64,000 nucleotides of DNA from CAMDHY01 sp046156265. GTDB lineage: Bacteria > Pseudomonadota > Alphaproteobacteria > Rhizobiales > Segnochrobactraceae. Positions 55,470-63,409 of the stretch are shown in pieces. The DNA lies in assembly GCF_046156265.1 (NCBI RefSeq), contig NZ_JAWDIR010000011.1, positions 124,001 to 188,000 of the forward strand, written 5' to 3'. The notes beneath the pieces are model-generated. The model was not told the origin of the DNA. It ran no database searches and worked only from the letters and a program-made list of their open reading frames with translations. Positions within the stretch are counted from its first letter, which is position 1, and every line of letters starts with the position of its first letter. A program made the position numbers and the translations under genes.

Positions 55470-55850
55470 CGTCCACTCGGAGGGGCGCAGCCGGGGGCGT
55501 ACCGGTGCCCGCGGGGTGGACGGCGGTGACCCGCGGCTGGAGAAGACGCGCAAACTCCTTCCCCGGGGGGATCGTGGGTAAAGCCTCCCGCCGCCACCAC
55601 GAGCGGCGTCCCGGGCCTCCGCGAGGGCGGCGGCAGTGCTGGTCCCTCGGGGCCAGCGCCAGGGAGTAGCGCCTGCGGCGACCTAGGCGAGGAAAGCGCG
55701 CCGGCCCGCAGACCGCCAGGGGGAGCACCGGGACCCAGGCAACACCGCAGATACGGGGCGCCGACAGGCGCGGGTGCCGCAAGGCACCCTGCGGCGGGCA
55801 ACCGCCGCCACCACTACGGATTGCGCCTTTCGGCGCCCCGTCCCCTCCAC
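55470..55850 (+). ncRNA. Candidate structured RNA of unknown class
   Basis: Downstream of the promoter-like site the sequence folds readily: GTCCAC (55470-55475) pairs with GTGGAC (55516-55521) enclosing a GGGC/GCCC stem; CGTGG and CCACG enclose 55578-55595; GCTGG/CCAGC (55638-55656), GGTGCC/GGCACC (55773-55788), GGCGGG...CCGCC and CGCCTTTCGGCG (55825-55836) follow. Loops such as GGGTAAAGCC and GAGGAAAG are purine-rich as in functional RNAs. It does not match RNase P, tmRNA or 4.5S RNA by eye. A stretch GCCAGGGGGAGCACC recalls HEARO/IscB-type RNAs, but no nuclease gene is present. Confidence 0.35.
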
Positions 55851-56118
55851 TGGAGGGGGAAACCACGGCCAAAACCCCGGCGGGAGACCGCGCGGGGGTG
55901 GCGGTGTTTCGTCCCCTCCGAGGTCATTCCCGGCAGGTCCCGGGAACCCATGCGACGGAGCCGCCGAGAAGGCACTCCGGGAGACGTGTCTGGGCGGGTA
56001 GCCATGGCGAGTTGCCGGAGCGCAGTGCCTGAGGGGAGGGAGGGCTTTGCTGCAGCATCGCTGCAGCAGGTGACCCATCGCCGGACAGCACGTCGTTCCC
56101 GCGCATTCAACGATGCCG

Positions 56119-56300
56119 CCACCCGCCCCTCGAGGGGGCGGGTCGACGCGCGGAGCGCGGCGGGGCGGGGTGACGGCGGGCGGGAGCCCGCGCACTACCC
56201 TCGCCTCGGCCACCGTTGCTGTCGTTCCCGCCGCCTCCCGGCGGCGCCACCCCGCCCCGGCGACCTGCGGTCGCCGACCCTCCCCCTCAAGGGGAGGATG
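56119..56300. repeat. Composite inverted-repeat element, copy 5
   Basis: Left unit CCCGCCCCTCGAGGGGGCGGG, then a CGCGCGGAGCGCG hairpin, then GCGGGGCGGGGTG. The right unit is its inverse: CACCCCGCCCC, a GGCGACCTGCGGTCGCC hairpin and CCCTCCCCCTCAAGGGGAGG. Same architecture as the other copies with diverged sequence. It lies about 80 bases from the 3' end of dhaK. Confidence 0.8.
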
Positions 56301-56321
56301 GCTGTCCTACCGCCGACCTAC

Positions 56322-56366
56322 CACTGCCTACTGCCTACTGCCCACGGCCCGCGGCCCACTGCCGAC
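56322..56366. repeat. Short heptamer repeats (CTACTGC/CCCACTG-type)
   Basis: CTACCACTGCCTACTGCCTA followed by CTGCCCACGG and CCCACTGCCG is an imperfect tandem 7-base array like that at 55351-55405, beside the dhaK 3' end. Confidence 0.55.
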
Positions 56367-56377
56367 GGTCTCCCCCC

Positions 56378-57469
56378 TCACACCCCCCAGCGCAGCCCCG
56401 CCGTCTTCACCGGGGCGTCCCACAGCCGCGTCGTCTCGGCATCGAGCCGCGTCACCGTCAGCGAGCAGCCGGCCATCTCGAGCGAGGTGACGTAGTTGCC
56501 GACGAGCGAGCGGACGACGCGGAAGCCGCGCGCCTCCAGCCGCGGCCGGGCGGCGTGGTACATCAGGTAGAGCTCCATCAGCGGCGTGCCGCCGAAGCCG
56601 TTGACGAGCAGCAGCACCTCGTCGCCGCCGTCCGTCGCCGGACCGCTGGTGGCGGGCGCGGCCTCGGCCGCCGCCGTCGCCGCCACTTGCGCCTCCCCCG
56701 CGCCGCCGCCGGCGCCGGCGCTTTCCGCGAAGTCGCCGGTGATCGCCGCGATCATCTCCTCAGTGATCTCGTCGGCCGTCATCGTCTTGACGCGTCGCCG
56801 GCCGGGCTCGCCGTGGATGCCGACGCCCATCTCCATCTCGTCGTCGGCGAGCGTGAAGGTCGGCGTGCCCGCCGCCGGCACGATGCAGCTCGACAGCGCC
56901 ACGCCCATCGAGCGGGTGGCGGCGTTGACGCGGGTGCCGAGGGCGGCGAGGTCGGCGAGCGCCATGCCCTCCTCCGCCGCGGCGCCGACGATCTTTTCCA
57001 CCACCATCGTGCCGGCGACGCCGCGCCGGCCGATCGACCAGGTCGACTTCTCCACCGCCACGTCGTCGTCGGTGATGACGGTGGCGGTTCCGCCGGCGAC
57101 GATGTCGGCGGCCATTTCCGAGGCCATCTCGAAGTTCATCTTGTCGCCCTCGTAGTTCTTCACCACGAAGAGCACGCCGGCGCCCTGGTCGACGGCCTGG
57201 GCTGCGGCGATCATCTGGTCCGGCGTCGGCGAGGTGAACACCTGGCCGGGGCAGGCGGCGTCGAGCATGCCGAGGCCGACGAAGCCCGCATGCAGAGGCT
57301 CGTGGCCGGAGCCGCCGCCGGAGATGATCGCGACCTTGCCGGGCGTCGGCGTGGCGCGGCGCACGAAGGCGCCGTTCTCGCCCAGCGTGACGATGTCGGC
57401 GTGGGCGGCGGCAAAGCCCGCGAGGCTCTCCGTCAGAACGTCGGCCGGGCTGTTGATGAGTTTCTTCAT
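56378..57469 (-). CDS. dhaK: Dihydroxyacetone kinase, substrate-binding subunit DhaK (363 aa)
   Basis: Binds dihydroxyacetone (or a similar ketose) covalently through His219 in GVGIHGEPG. Further family marks are IISGGGSGHEPLHAGFVG (about 48-65), VKNYEGDKMNFEMA and TDDDVAV. An Ala/Gly-rich insertion (about 250-285) lengthens the C-terminal part beyond the E. coli form. GGGAG precedes ATG 57469. It is the last gene of a minus-strand cluster that also encodes DhaL, DhaM, HPr, enzyme I and an ABC transporter. Sugar-specific relatives acting on tetroses exist, so the substrate is not fixed. Confidence 0.93.
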   Translation of the reverse strand: MKKLINSPADVLTESLAGFAAAHADIVTLGENGAFVRRATPTPGKVAIISGGGSGHEPLHAGFVGLGMLDAACPGQVFTSPTPDQMIAAAQAVDQGAGVLFVVKNYEGDKMNFEMASEMAADIVAGGTATVITDDDVAVEKSTWSIGRRGVAGTMVVEKIVGAAAEEGMALADLAALGTRVNAATRSMGVALSSCIVPAAGTPTFTLADDEMEMGVGIHGEPGRRRVKTMTADEITEEMIAAITGDFAESAGAGGGAGEAQVAATAAAEAAPATSGPATDGGDEVLLLVNGFGGTPLMELYLMYHAARPRLEARGFRVVRSLVGNYVTSLEMAGCSLTVTRLDAETTRLWDAPVKTAGLRWGV

Positions 57470-57554
57470 CGTGGGGCTCCCTCCGTCTTGTCGTGTCGCG
57501 CTTGGCTGTCGGATCGCGCTTCGGGTCTCTGTCGGTGGCCCGTTCGCCGGCGCC

Positions 57555-57992
57555 TCAGGCGGGCGGCTCGGCGAGGCGGGCGAGGCGGGTGACGAGGTCC
57601 TGCACCAGCCGGTCGAACTCGCGGTTCTTCGCCTCGTGGCCGAGGTCCGGCACGCGCAGGGCGAGCGGTCGCGTCCGCGCCGCGGGCCCGTCGCTCGCCG
57701 ACGCGGCGCGGCGCGGGTGGGCGCTGGCATATGCCGCCAGGAACGAGGCGCGCTCGGTCGGTGAGAAGTGGCAGATGTCGAGGATGGCATCGATGTGGCC
57801 GGGCGGGATCGGCGTCGGATAGGCGGGGTTGGCGATCTGGCTGACGAAGGAGCGGTTCTTGCCGAGCGCCTCTGCGAGGCGCTTGCGCATGCCCGACGGC
57901 CGGCGGTCGAGGGCGTCGCGCAGGATCGTCTTGTAGGCCGCAATCGCCGCCGGCGTCTGGCGGGGCGGGCGCAGGGCGGGCGCGGCGCTCAT
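57555..57992 (-). CDS. HTH-like small protein in the dha cluster (145 aa)
   Basis: Residues about 20-80 read as a lambda-repressor-like helix-turn-helix: YKTILRDALDRRPSGMRKRL, then AEALGKNRSFVSQIANPAYP and IPPGHIDAILDICHFS, followed by an ERASFLAAYASAHP helix. It is not a strong match to any named family I know. Sitting between the enzyme I gene and dhaK, it is probably the cluster's regulator. ATG 57992 is chosen because the conserved part follows; the frame extends upstream into the EI gene. Confidence 0.75.
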   Translation of the reverse strand: MSAAPALRPPRQTPAAIAAYKTILRDALDRRPSGMRKRLAEALGKNRSFVSQIANPAYPTPIPPGHIDAILDICHFSPTERASFLAAYASAHPRRAASASDGPAARTRPLALRVPDLGHEAKNREFDRLVQDLVTRLARLAEPPA

Positions 57993-57999
57993 CGCCGTC

Positions 58000-59652
58000 T
58001 CATCCCCGCGCCGCGGCAGCGACAGAGAGACCGGCGATCGTCTGCTTGACCCGGCCGACCGCCGACGGCGCCATCGACAGCGAGCGCAGGCCGGCGGACA
58101 GCAGCAGCGGCACCAGCCGCGGGTCGCCACCGGCGTCGCCGCAGAGCGACACGGGCACGCCGCGCGCGTCGGCCGCGGCCACCGTCATGGCGATCAGGCG
58201 CAGCACCGCCGGCTCGGCGGTGTCGGCGAGCTCGGCGACCGACGGCTCGTCGCGGCCGGCAGCGAGGGTGTACTGGGTGAGGTCGTTCGAGCCGATCGAG
58301 ACGAAGTCGGTGTCGAAGGCGTCGAGGGCCAGCGCCGCGGCGGGAACCTCGACCATCATGCCGATCGGCGGCACGCGGAACGGTGCGCCGCGCGCCGACA
58401 GCGCTTGCGCCGCCTCCGCCACGGCGGCGCGCACGCGCACCATCTCGGCCGGCACCGACACCATCGGGATCATCACCTTGAGGTCGCCGTCGGTGGCAGC
58501 GGCGAGCAATGCCCGCAGCTGCACCGCGAACACCTCCGGCCGGGCGAGCGACAGGCGAACGCCGCGAAGGCCGAGGAAGGGGTTCATCTCGCCGTCCAGC
58601 GTATAGCCGGGGATCGGCTTGTCGCCGCCGGCGTCGAGGGTCCGGATCGTCACCGGCCGACCGTCTGCCCAGGCGAGGATGCGGCGGTAGACGGCCGTCT
58701 GCTCCGCCTCGTCCGGCAACCCGTCGCGGGCGTGGAAGAGCAGCTCGGTGCGCACCAGCCCGATGCCGTCGCAGATCGCCGGATCGAGGCGGTCGAGCTC
58801 GGCCGGATCGGCGACGTTGATGTGGACGGCGATGGCGACGCCGTCGGCGCTCACCGCGGCGCCCGTGGCGGCAGCGGCGGCGTGGGCGGCGGCCGCTTCA
58901 GACGCACGGCGGCGGGCGGCGAAGGCGGCGGTGGCGGCGGCGTCGGGCGACAGCACCAGCGTGCCGGCCTCGCCGTCGAGCAGGGCAGGAGCGCCGGCGA
59001 GCGCGGCTGCGGCGCCGAGCGATCCGAGGCCGGTCACCATCGGCACGCCGCGGGCGCGCGCCAGCATGGCGACGTGGCTGGTGGCGCTGCCGGCGGACAG
59101 CGCGATGCCGCGACCGCTCCAGTCGGCGGACAGGAAGCGTGACGGCGCGAGGTCGGCGGCGAACAGCACCGCGCCCTCGGGCAGGGTCAGTCCGGCCTGC
59201 GCCTCGCCGGACAGCGCGGTGGCGACGCGCTCGGCGAGGTCGCGCAGGTCGGCGGCGCGGGCGCGGAAATAGTCGTCCTCGGTCGCCTCGTAGTCGGCGA
59301 TGAGCACGCCGATCGCGTCGGTCCAGGCGCGCTCGGCCGGCGTGCCGCCGGCGATCGCATCGAGCGCCGGGCCGGACAGGGCGTCGTCCTCGATCAGCGC
59401 GATCTGGAATTCGAGGATGTCGGCGGCATCGCCCGAGGCCTCGGCCGCCAACGTGGCGAGGTCGGCCGCGGCGGTCGCAAGCGCCGCCTGCAGCGCCGCC
59501 CGCTCCTCGGCCGGCGTGCCGGCGCGGCGACGGCCGCCGGTGCGCTCGGCCTGGACGACGAGCGGTCCCGCGGCGAAGCCCGGCGATGCCGGCCGGCCGC
59601 TCAGGATCACCGGGCGCGCGGGCGCCGGCGCGGCGGGGGCGGCGGCGCTCAC
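58000..59652 (-). CDS. PTS enzyme I (PEP-protein phosphotransferase), 550 aa
   Basis: Takes phosphate from PEP and passes it to HPr. The phosphorylated His193 is in SATSHVAMLARARG; the PEP-binding barrel has GIGLVRTELLFHARDGLP, DAGGDKPIPGY and FVSIGSNDLTQYTLAAGRDE, with the catalytic Cys in SLCGDAGGD. The GTG start at 59652 overlaps the HPr gene by four bases. With no sugar permease nearby, it appears dedicated to the DhaM relay. Length is slightly short of E. coli PtsI (575). Confidence 0.92.
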   Translation of the reverse strand: MSAAAPAAPAPARPVILSGRPASPGFAAGPLVVQAERTGGRRRAGTPAEERAALQAALATAAADLATLAAEASGDAADILEFQIALIEDDALSGPALDAIAGGTPAERAWTDAIGVLIADYEATEDDYFRARAADLRDLAERVATALSGEAQAGLTLPEGAVLFAADLAPSRFLSADWSGRGIALSAGSATSHVAMLARARGVPMVTGLGSLGAAAALAGAPALLDGEAGTLVLSPDAAATAAFAARRRASEAAAAHAAAAATGAAVSADGVAIAVHINVADPAELDRLDPAICDGIGLVRTELLFHARDGLPDEAEQTAVYRRILAWADGRPVTIRTLDAGGDKPIPGYTLDGEMNPFLGLRGVRLSLARPEVFAVQLRALLAAATDGDLKVMIPMVSVPAEMVRVRAAVAEAAQALSARGAPFRVPPIGMMVEVPAAALALDAFDTDFVSIGSNDLTQYTLAAGRDEPSVAELADTAEPAVLRLIAMTVAAADARGVPVSLCGDAGGDPRLVPLLLSAGLRSLSMAPSAVGRVKQTIAGLSVAAAARG

Positions 59653-59957
59653 CGCGCCGCGCTCTCCGAGGGCTGCTCGGGGAAGTCGCTCTGGACAAGG
59701 TCGATCAGCGCCGCCACCGCCGCCTCGGCGTCCGGGCCCTCGGCGCGGAAGTGCAGCACCGTGTGCTTCGGCGCCTTCGCCGCCATCACCTTGACGATCG
59801 ACTTCGCGTCGATCCACGGCCCGCCCTCGGCGGCGGCGAGCTCGATCTTGGAGGAAAAGCCCTTGGCGAGCTTGGTCAGCTTCACCGACGGCCGCGCGTG
59901 CAGGCCGACCTCGTGGGTCAGCAGCACCGATCCGTTCACAGGCGCCCCGTCAGTCAT
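59649..59957 (-). CDS. HPr-family phosphocarrier (102 aa)
   Basis: Carries phosphate from enzyme I to the DhaM EIIA. The active His20 is in EVGLHARPSVKLTKLAKGF; the family second motif is WIDAKSIVKVMAAKAP, in which the Ser46-equivalent of regulatory HPr is present as S. The C-terminal 20 residues are extra. In E. coli this function is an internal domain of DhaM; here it is a free gene, overlapping the enzyme I gene by four bases and 39 bases after dhaM. Confidence 0.9.
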   Translation of the reverse strand: MTDGAPVNGSVLLTHEVGLHARPSVKLTKLAKGFSSKIELAAAEGGPWIDAKSIVKVMAAKAPKHTVLHFRAEGPDAEAAVAALIDLVQSDFPEQPSESAAR

Positions 59958-59996
59958 GGTCCCGTCACCCGTTTGTCGTGCCGTGGAGCGGTGCGC

Positions 59997-60389
59997 TCAC
60001 GCCGGCGAAAGCTCCTCGGCGGTGCGGCGCACCTCGTCCAGCGTGGCGCCGCCCCACGCTTCGGTCGCCGCCATCACGGCGCCCTCGACGATCGGGGCGT
60101 TGCAGACGACGACGCGGCCCTGCCGGTCCTCCGGCAGCATCTCGATCGCCATCTCGCTGTTGGTCTCAGCGCCGCCGAGGTCGACGAGGATGGCGACGCC
60201 CTTCTCCGACCAGGCGCGATCGATCGCGGCCAGGATCGTCTCGACGCTGGTGCCGAGGCCGCCGCCGGGGTCGCCGCCGGTGAAGGCGAGCGGCACCTCG
60301 TTGCCGACCATCTGGCGCACCATGTCGGCGGCGCCCTTGGCGACGTCGGGCGAGTGCGAGACGATGACGATGCCCACCTTGTCGTTCAT
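59997..60389 (-). CDS. dhaM: DhaM EIIA domain protein (130 aa)
   Basis: Phosphoryl donor for DhaL-bound ADP. Active His12 in VGIVIVSHSPDVAKGAADM, followed by FTGGDPGGGLGTSVETI and VLVDLGGAETNSEMAIEML, all typical of the mannose-type EIIA fold of DhaM. It is a stand-alone domain rather than the EIIA-HPr-EI chain of E. coli. ATG 60389 overlaps the dhaL stop by four bases. Confidence 0.92.
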   Translation of the reverse strand: MNDKVGIVIVSHSPDVAKGAADMVRQMVGNEVPLAFTGGDPGGGLGTSVETILAAIDRAWSEKGVAILVDLGGAETNSEMAIEMLPEDRQGRVVVCNAPIVEGAVMAATEAWGGATLDEVRRTAEELSPA

Positions 60390-61027
60390 GCCGCCGCTCC
60401 GCTGCCGCCGCCGGCGATGCCCGCCAGGGCTGAAATCAGGATTTCGCTCGACCGCGCACCGGGGTCCATGTGGCCGATCGACCGGTCGCCGAGGAAGGAG
60501 GCGCGGCCGCGGATGGCCTTCAGCGGCACCGTGGCGGCGGCCGCCTCGTGGGCGCAGGCGGTGATCGCCGCTGCGTCGGCGCCGTCTGCGAGCGCCGCCT
60601 GCACCGGTGCCAGCACGTCGAGCAGCGTCTTCTGGCCGACCTCCGACTTGCCGCGCGCCTTCACGGCGACGATCGCGGCCTCCAGCGCCGCGGCGAGCGC
60701 GGCGCGGCTCGGCACGGCGTCGGGGGCGAGTTCCGCGAGGCTCTTGCCGAGCTGCAGGAACAGCGTGCCGTAGAGCGGGCCGGAGGCGCCGCCGACCTTC
60801 ATCACCATCGTCGTGCCGATCTGCTTCAGGCCCTCCGGCAGGGGCTTTGCGGCGATGGCGTCGAGATCGGCGAGCACGGCCTCGAAGCCGCGCTTCATGT
60901 TGAGGCCGTGGTCGCCGTCGCCGATCGCCTGGTCGAGGGCGGTGAGCTCGTCGGCGCGGGCGATGACGGCGGCGGCTACCGTCTCGATCAGGGCCCGGCG
61001 GCCGGCGGCATCGAGGGTTGTGGTCAT
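60386..61027 (-). CDS. dhaL: Dihydroxyacetone kinase, ADP-binding subunit DhaL (213 aa)
   Basis: Holds a permanently bound ADP that cycles with ATP by phosphate from DhaM. The magnesium-coordinating Asp cluster is LDQAIGDGDHGLNMKRG (about residues 31-47); GGASGPLYGTLFLQLG and GRASFLGDRSIGHMDPGA complete the nucleotide site. Translationally coupled to dhaM and 34 bases after the upstream ABC ATPase gene. Confidence 0.95.
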   Translation of the reverse strand: MTTTLDAAGRRALIETVAAAVIARADELTALDQAIGDGDHGLNMKRGFEAVLADLDAIAAKPLPEGLKQIGTTMVMKVGGASGPLYGTLFLQLGKSLAELAPDAVPSRAALAAALEAAIVAVKARGKSEVGQKTLLDVLAPVQAALADGADAAAITACAHEAAAATVPLKAIRGRASFLGDRSIGHMDPGARSSEILISALAGIAGGGSGAAA

Positions 61028-61060
61028 GCGGGTCTCCCGGCGGTCGTCATGCTTTGCCTC

Positions 61061-62074
61061 TCACGCCGCGATACGCCGGCCGTCGGGGCCGAAGAACAGC
61101 GCGCCGTGGACGTCGAGGTCGACGGGGTCGCCGACATCGAGGGCGACGTCGGAGTCCGTCAGCGTCACGAGGTGGTGGCCGGCGACGTCGACGTGCAGGT
61201 GGTTCTGGTCGCCGAGGTGCTCGATGCGCGCGACGGTCCCGATCCCGCCGCCGCTAACGCGGCGGATGTCGAGGTGCTCGGTTCGGGCGCCGATGGTCGC
61301 CGTGCCCGGCGGCGTCGCCACCTGCGGCAGCACGGACGGCGGCACCAGGTTGATCGCCGGCTGGCCGAGGCGGGTGGCGACATAGACGGTCGCCGGGTTC
61401 TCGTAGATCTCGCGCGGCGTGCCGACCTGCACGAGCCGGCCTTCCTCCATGACGCCGACGCGCGAGGCCATCGTCATCGCCTCGATCTGGTCGTGGGTGA
61501 CGTAGAGGATGGTGACGCCGAGCTCCACCTGGATGCGCTTCAGCTCGAGGCGCAGTTCGCCACGCAGCTTCGCGTCCAGCGAGGAGAGCGGCTCGTCCAT
61601 CAGGTAGATCGACGGGCGCCGCACCAGAGCGCGGCCGATGGCGACGCGCTGCATCTCGCCGCCGGAAAGCCGCGTCGCGCGGTTCTCGAGCTTGTGGGCG
61701 ATGCGCAGCATTGTCGCGATCCGCGTCACCGTCGCCTTGATCTGGTCCTCGGGCACCCGCCGTGTCGGCGAGCGCAGCGGGAAGGCGAGGTTCTCGTAGA
61801 CCGACAGGTGCGGGTAGAGCGAATACTGCTGGAAGACGAAGGCGACGTCGCGCTCGGCCGGCGGCAGGCCGGTGACGTCGCGGCCGCCGATGGAGATGCG
61901 GCCGTGGTCAGGCTTCTCGAGGCCGGCGACGAGGCGCAGCGTCGTCGTCTTGCCGGCGCCGGTCGGGCCGAGCAGCACGACGAACTCGCCGTCCGCCACC
62001 GTCAGCGACAGGTCCTCGACCGCCTGGATGGTGCCGAAGGCCTTCGAGACGAGATCGATGCGTACCTCAGCCAT
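61061..62074 (-). CDS. ABC transporter ATPase, sugar/polyol type, second subunit (337 aa)
   Basis: MalK/UgpC-like ATPase: Walker A GPTGAGKTT, Q-loop FVFQQYSLYPHLSV, signature LSGGEMQRVAIGRAL, Walker B IYLMDEPLSSLD and switch VTHDQIEAM. The C-terminal TOBE-type domain (from about 240) is shorter than usual. It overlaps the first ATPase by eight bases; a pair of different ATPases in one operon points to a heterodimer, as in rhizobial glycerol or polyol importers. Confidence 0.92.
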   Translation of the reverse strand: MAEVRIDLVSKAFGTIQAVEDLSLTVADGEFVVLLGPTGAGKTTTLRLVAGLEKPDHGRISIGGRDVTGLPPAERDVAFVFQQYSLYPHLSVYENLAFPLRSPTRRVPEDQIKATVTRIATMLRIAHKLENRATRLSGGEMQRVAIGRALVRRPSIYLMDEPLSSLDAKLRGELRLELKRIQVELGVTILYVTHDQIEAMTMASRVGVMEEGRLVQVGTPREIYENPATVYVATRLGQPAINLVPPSVLPQVATPPGTATIGARTEHLDIRRVSGGGIGTVARIEHLGDQNHLHVDVAGHHLVTLTDSDVALDVGDPVDLDVHGALFFGPDGRRIAA

Positions 62075-63167
62075 GCGCAGCGGCTCCCTCATAGAGCGCC
62101 GTGCGCACGGCGCGGCCGTCCTGCTTGTCGAACACCGACAGCCGCGCGCTGTTGAAGGCGAGGCCGAGCTGCTCGCCGGCCGCCACCGGCACGGTCGCCG
62201 GCACGCGCGCCTTCACGGTGCCGCCGGCGGTGCGCACAGTGACGATCTGGGTGGTGCCGAGATATTCGGCGCCGAACACCTCGCCGCGCACGCCGCCGTC
62301 ACTGACGAAGCGGATGTGCTCCGGCCGGACCCCGAGGACGAGGTCGGCCTCGGGCCGCGCCTCACGGGCGGCGGGCACGGGAACCTCGACGCCGTCCACC
62401 GTCACCGCCTGCTGGCCGGGGGCCAGCGCGCCGCGGAAGCCGAGGAAGTTCATCGAGGGCGAGCCGATGAAGTCGGCGACGAACATCGTCGCCGGGTGGT
62501 CGTAGATCTCCTGCGGGGTGGCGAACTGCTCGATGACGCCATGGTTCATCACGGCGATCTTGTCGGCCATCGCCATCGCCTCGAGCTGGTCGTGGGTGAC
62601 GTAGACGGTGGTCGCCTTCAGCCGGTCGTGCAGGCTGCGGAGCTCGTGGCACATCAGCGTGCGGAACTCGCTGTCGAGCGCGCCGAGCGGCTCGTCCATC
62701 AGGAAGCACATCGGCTCGCGCACGATGGCGCGGCCGAGGGCGACGCGCTGGCGGTCGCCGCCGGACAGCCCCGACACCGACTTGTCCAGCAGCGGCGTGA
62801 TCCTGAGGATGCGCGCCGTCTCCTCAACCCGCCGCTTGATCTCGGCCGCCGGCGTGCCGACGCATTTCAGCGGGAAGCCGATGTTCTTGCGCACGCTCAT
62901 GTGCGGGTAGAGGGCGAACAGCTGGAAGACGAAGGCGATGTCGCGGTCGGCGGCGCGCTTGAAGGTGACGTCCTCGCCGCCGAGCAGGATTTGGCCGGAG
63001 GTCGGCAGCTCCAGCCCGGCAATCATCCGGAGCGTCGTCGTCTTGCCGCAGCCCGACGGGCCGAGCATGACGAAGAACTCGCCGTCGTGGACGGTGAAGC
63101 TCGAGTCCTTCACGGCGGTGAAAGTCCCGAAGCTCTTGTGCAGGTGCTCGACGCGGATCTCGGCCAT
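62067..63167 (-). CDS. ABC transporter ATPase, sugar/polyol type, first subunit (366 aa)
   Basis: Walker A GPSGCGKTT, FVFQLFALYPHMSV, LSGGDRQRVALGRAI, MCFLMDEPLGALD and VTHDQLEAMAMAD, followed by a TOBE domain (about 240-360) with LGVRPEHIRF. The signature has Asp where most have Gln (LSGGD), and the Q-loop reads QLF instead of QQY, a feature shared by one member of known two-ATPase importers. Overlaps the second ATPase. Confidence 0.92.
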   Translation of the reverse strand: MAEIRVEHLHKSFGTFTAVKDSSFTVHDGEFFVMLGPSGCGKTTTLRMIAGLELPTSGQILLGGEDVTFKRAADRDIAFVFQLFALYPHMSVRKNIGFPLKCVGTPAAEIKRRVEETARILRITPLLDKSVSGLSGGDRQRVALGRAIVREPMCFLMDEPLGALDSEFRTLMCHELRSLHDRLKATTVYVTHDQLEAMAMADKIAVMNHGVIEQFATPQEIYDHPATMFVADFIGSPSMNFLGFRGALAPGQQAVTVDGVEVPVPAAREARPEADLVLGVRPEHIRFVSDGGVRGEVFGAEYLGTTQIVTVRTAGGTVKARVPATVPVAAGEQLGLAFNSARLSVFDKQDGRAVRTALYEGAAAHG

Positions 63168-63178
63168 CTACGCCACCC

Positions 63179-63409
63179 TCACGCCGGGAACTTCGAGACG
63201 ATCATGAACATCACCGTGCCCGTCAGGATGGTGGCGAACGACCAGCCGTAGAGCCACAGCGACAGCGGCTGCATCAGCATGACGACGCCGATGCCGATGA
63301 CGGCGATCGCGATGTTCTCCATGATCCCGCGCCGGGCGAAGCGCGGCCAGCGCGAGGGGGCGGCGGCGGTGCGGCCGCGCCGGGCGGGGGCGTCGGTCTC
63401 GCCGCTCAT
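63179..63409 (-). CDS. Small membrane protein of the ABC transporter cluster (76 aa)
   Basis: Basic hydrophilic start (residues 1-28) then two hydrophobic helices (IAIAVIGIGVVMLMQPLSLW and FATILTGTVMFMIVSKF). No named family is certain, but small membrane proteins occur at this place in two-ATPase sugar ABC operons of alphaproteobacteria. ATGA overlap (63406-63409) with the permease upstream and 11 bases before the ATPase argue that it is translated as part of the transporter. Confidence 0.78.
   Translation of the reverse strand: MSGETDAPARRGRTAAAPSRWPRFARRGIMENIAIAVIGIGVVMLMQPLSLWLYGWSFATILTGTVMFMIVSKFPA

Larger units (their letters stand above)
55036..56377. other. 1.3-kb gene-free block with repeats and candidate RNA
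   Basis: The longest non-coding stretch of the window, between a secreted protein gene (plus) and dhaK (minus, 3' end). Open frames in it are Arg/Pro/Gly-rich shadows without protein-like pattern. It contains composite repeat copies 4 (55129-55313) and 5 (56119-56300), heptamer repeats near both ends, a promoter-like site at 55436, a GC-rich structured region 55470-55850 and hairpins such as CCCCTCCACTGGAGGGG (55842-55858). Confidence 0.7.

Noticed and set aside
55470..55850. RNase P RNA, tmRNA or cobalamin riboswitch
   Set aside because: Lacks the GAGGAAAGTCC/ACAGA core of RNase P, any tag-coding segment of tmRNA, and the conserved B12-box strings.
55470..56110. IscB/IsrB mobile element with its guide RNA
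   Set aside because: The short resemblance to HEARO-type RNA is not backed by any RuvC/HNH reading frame; kept only as a test to run.
55064..56213. Several overlapping long frames on both strands in the gene-free block
   Set aside because: Rich in Arg, Pro and Gly and running through hairpin repeats; none has protein-like composition or a ribosome binding site.
55129..56300. CRISPR array
   Set aside because: The repeated palindromes are irregularly spaced, inverted relative to each other and without uniform spacers or cas genes.
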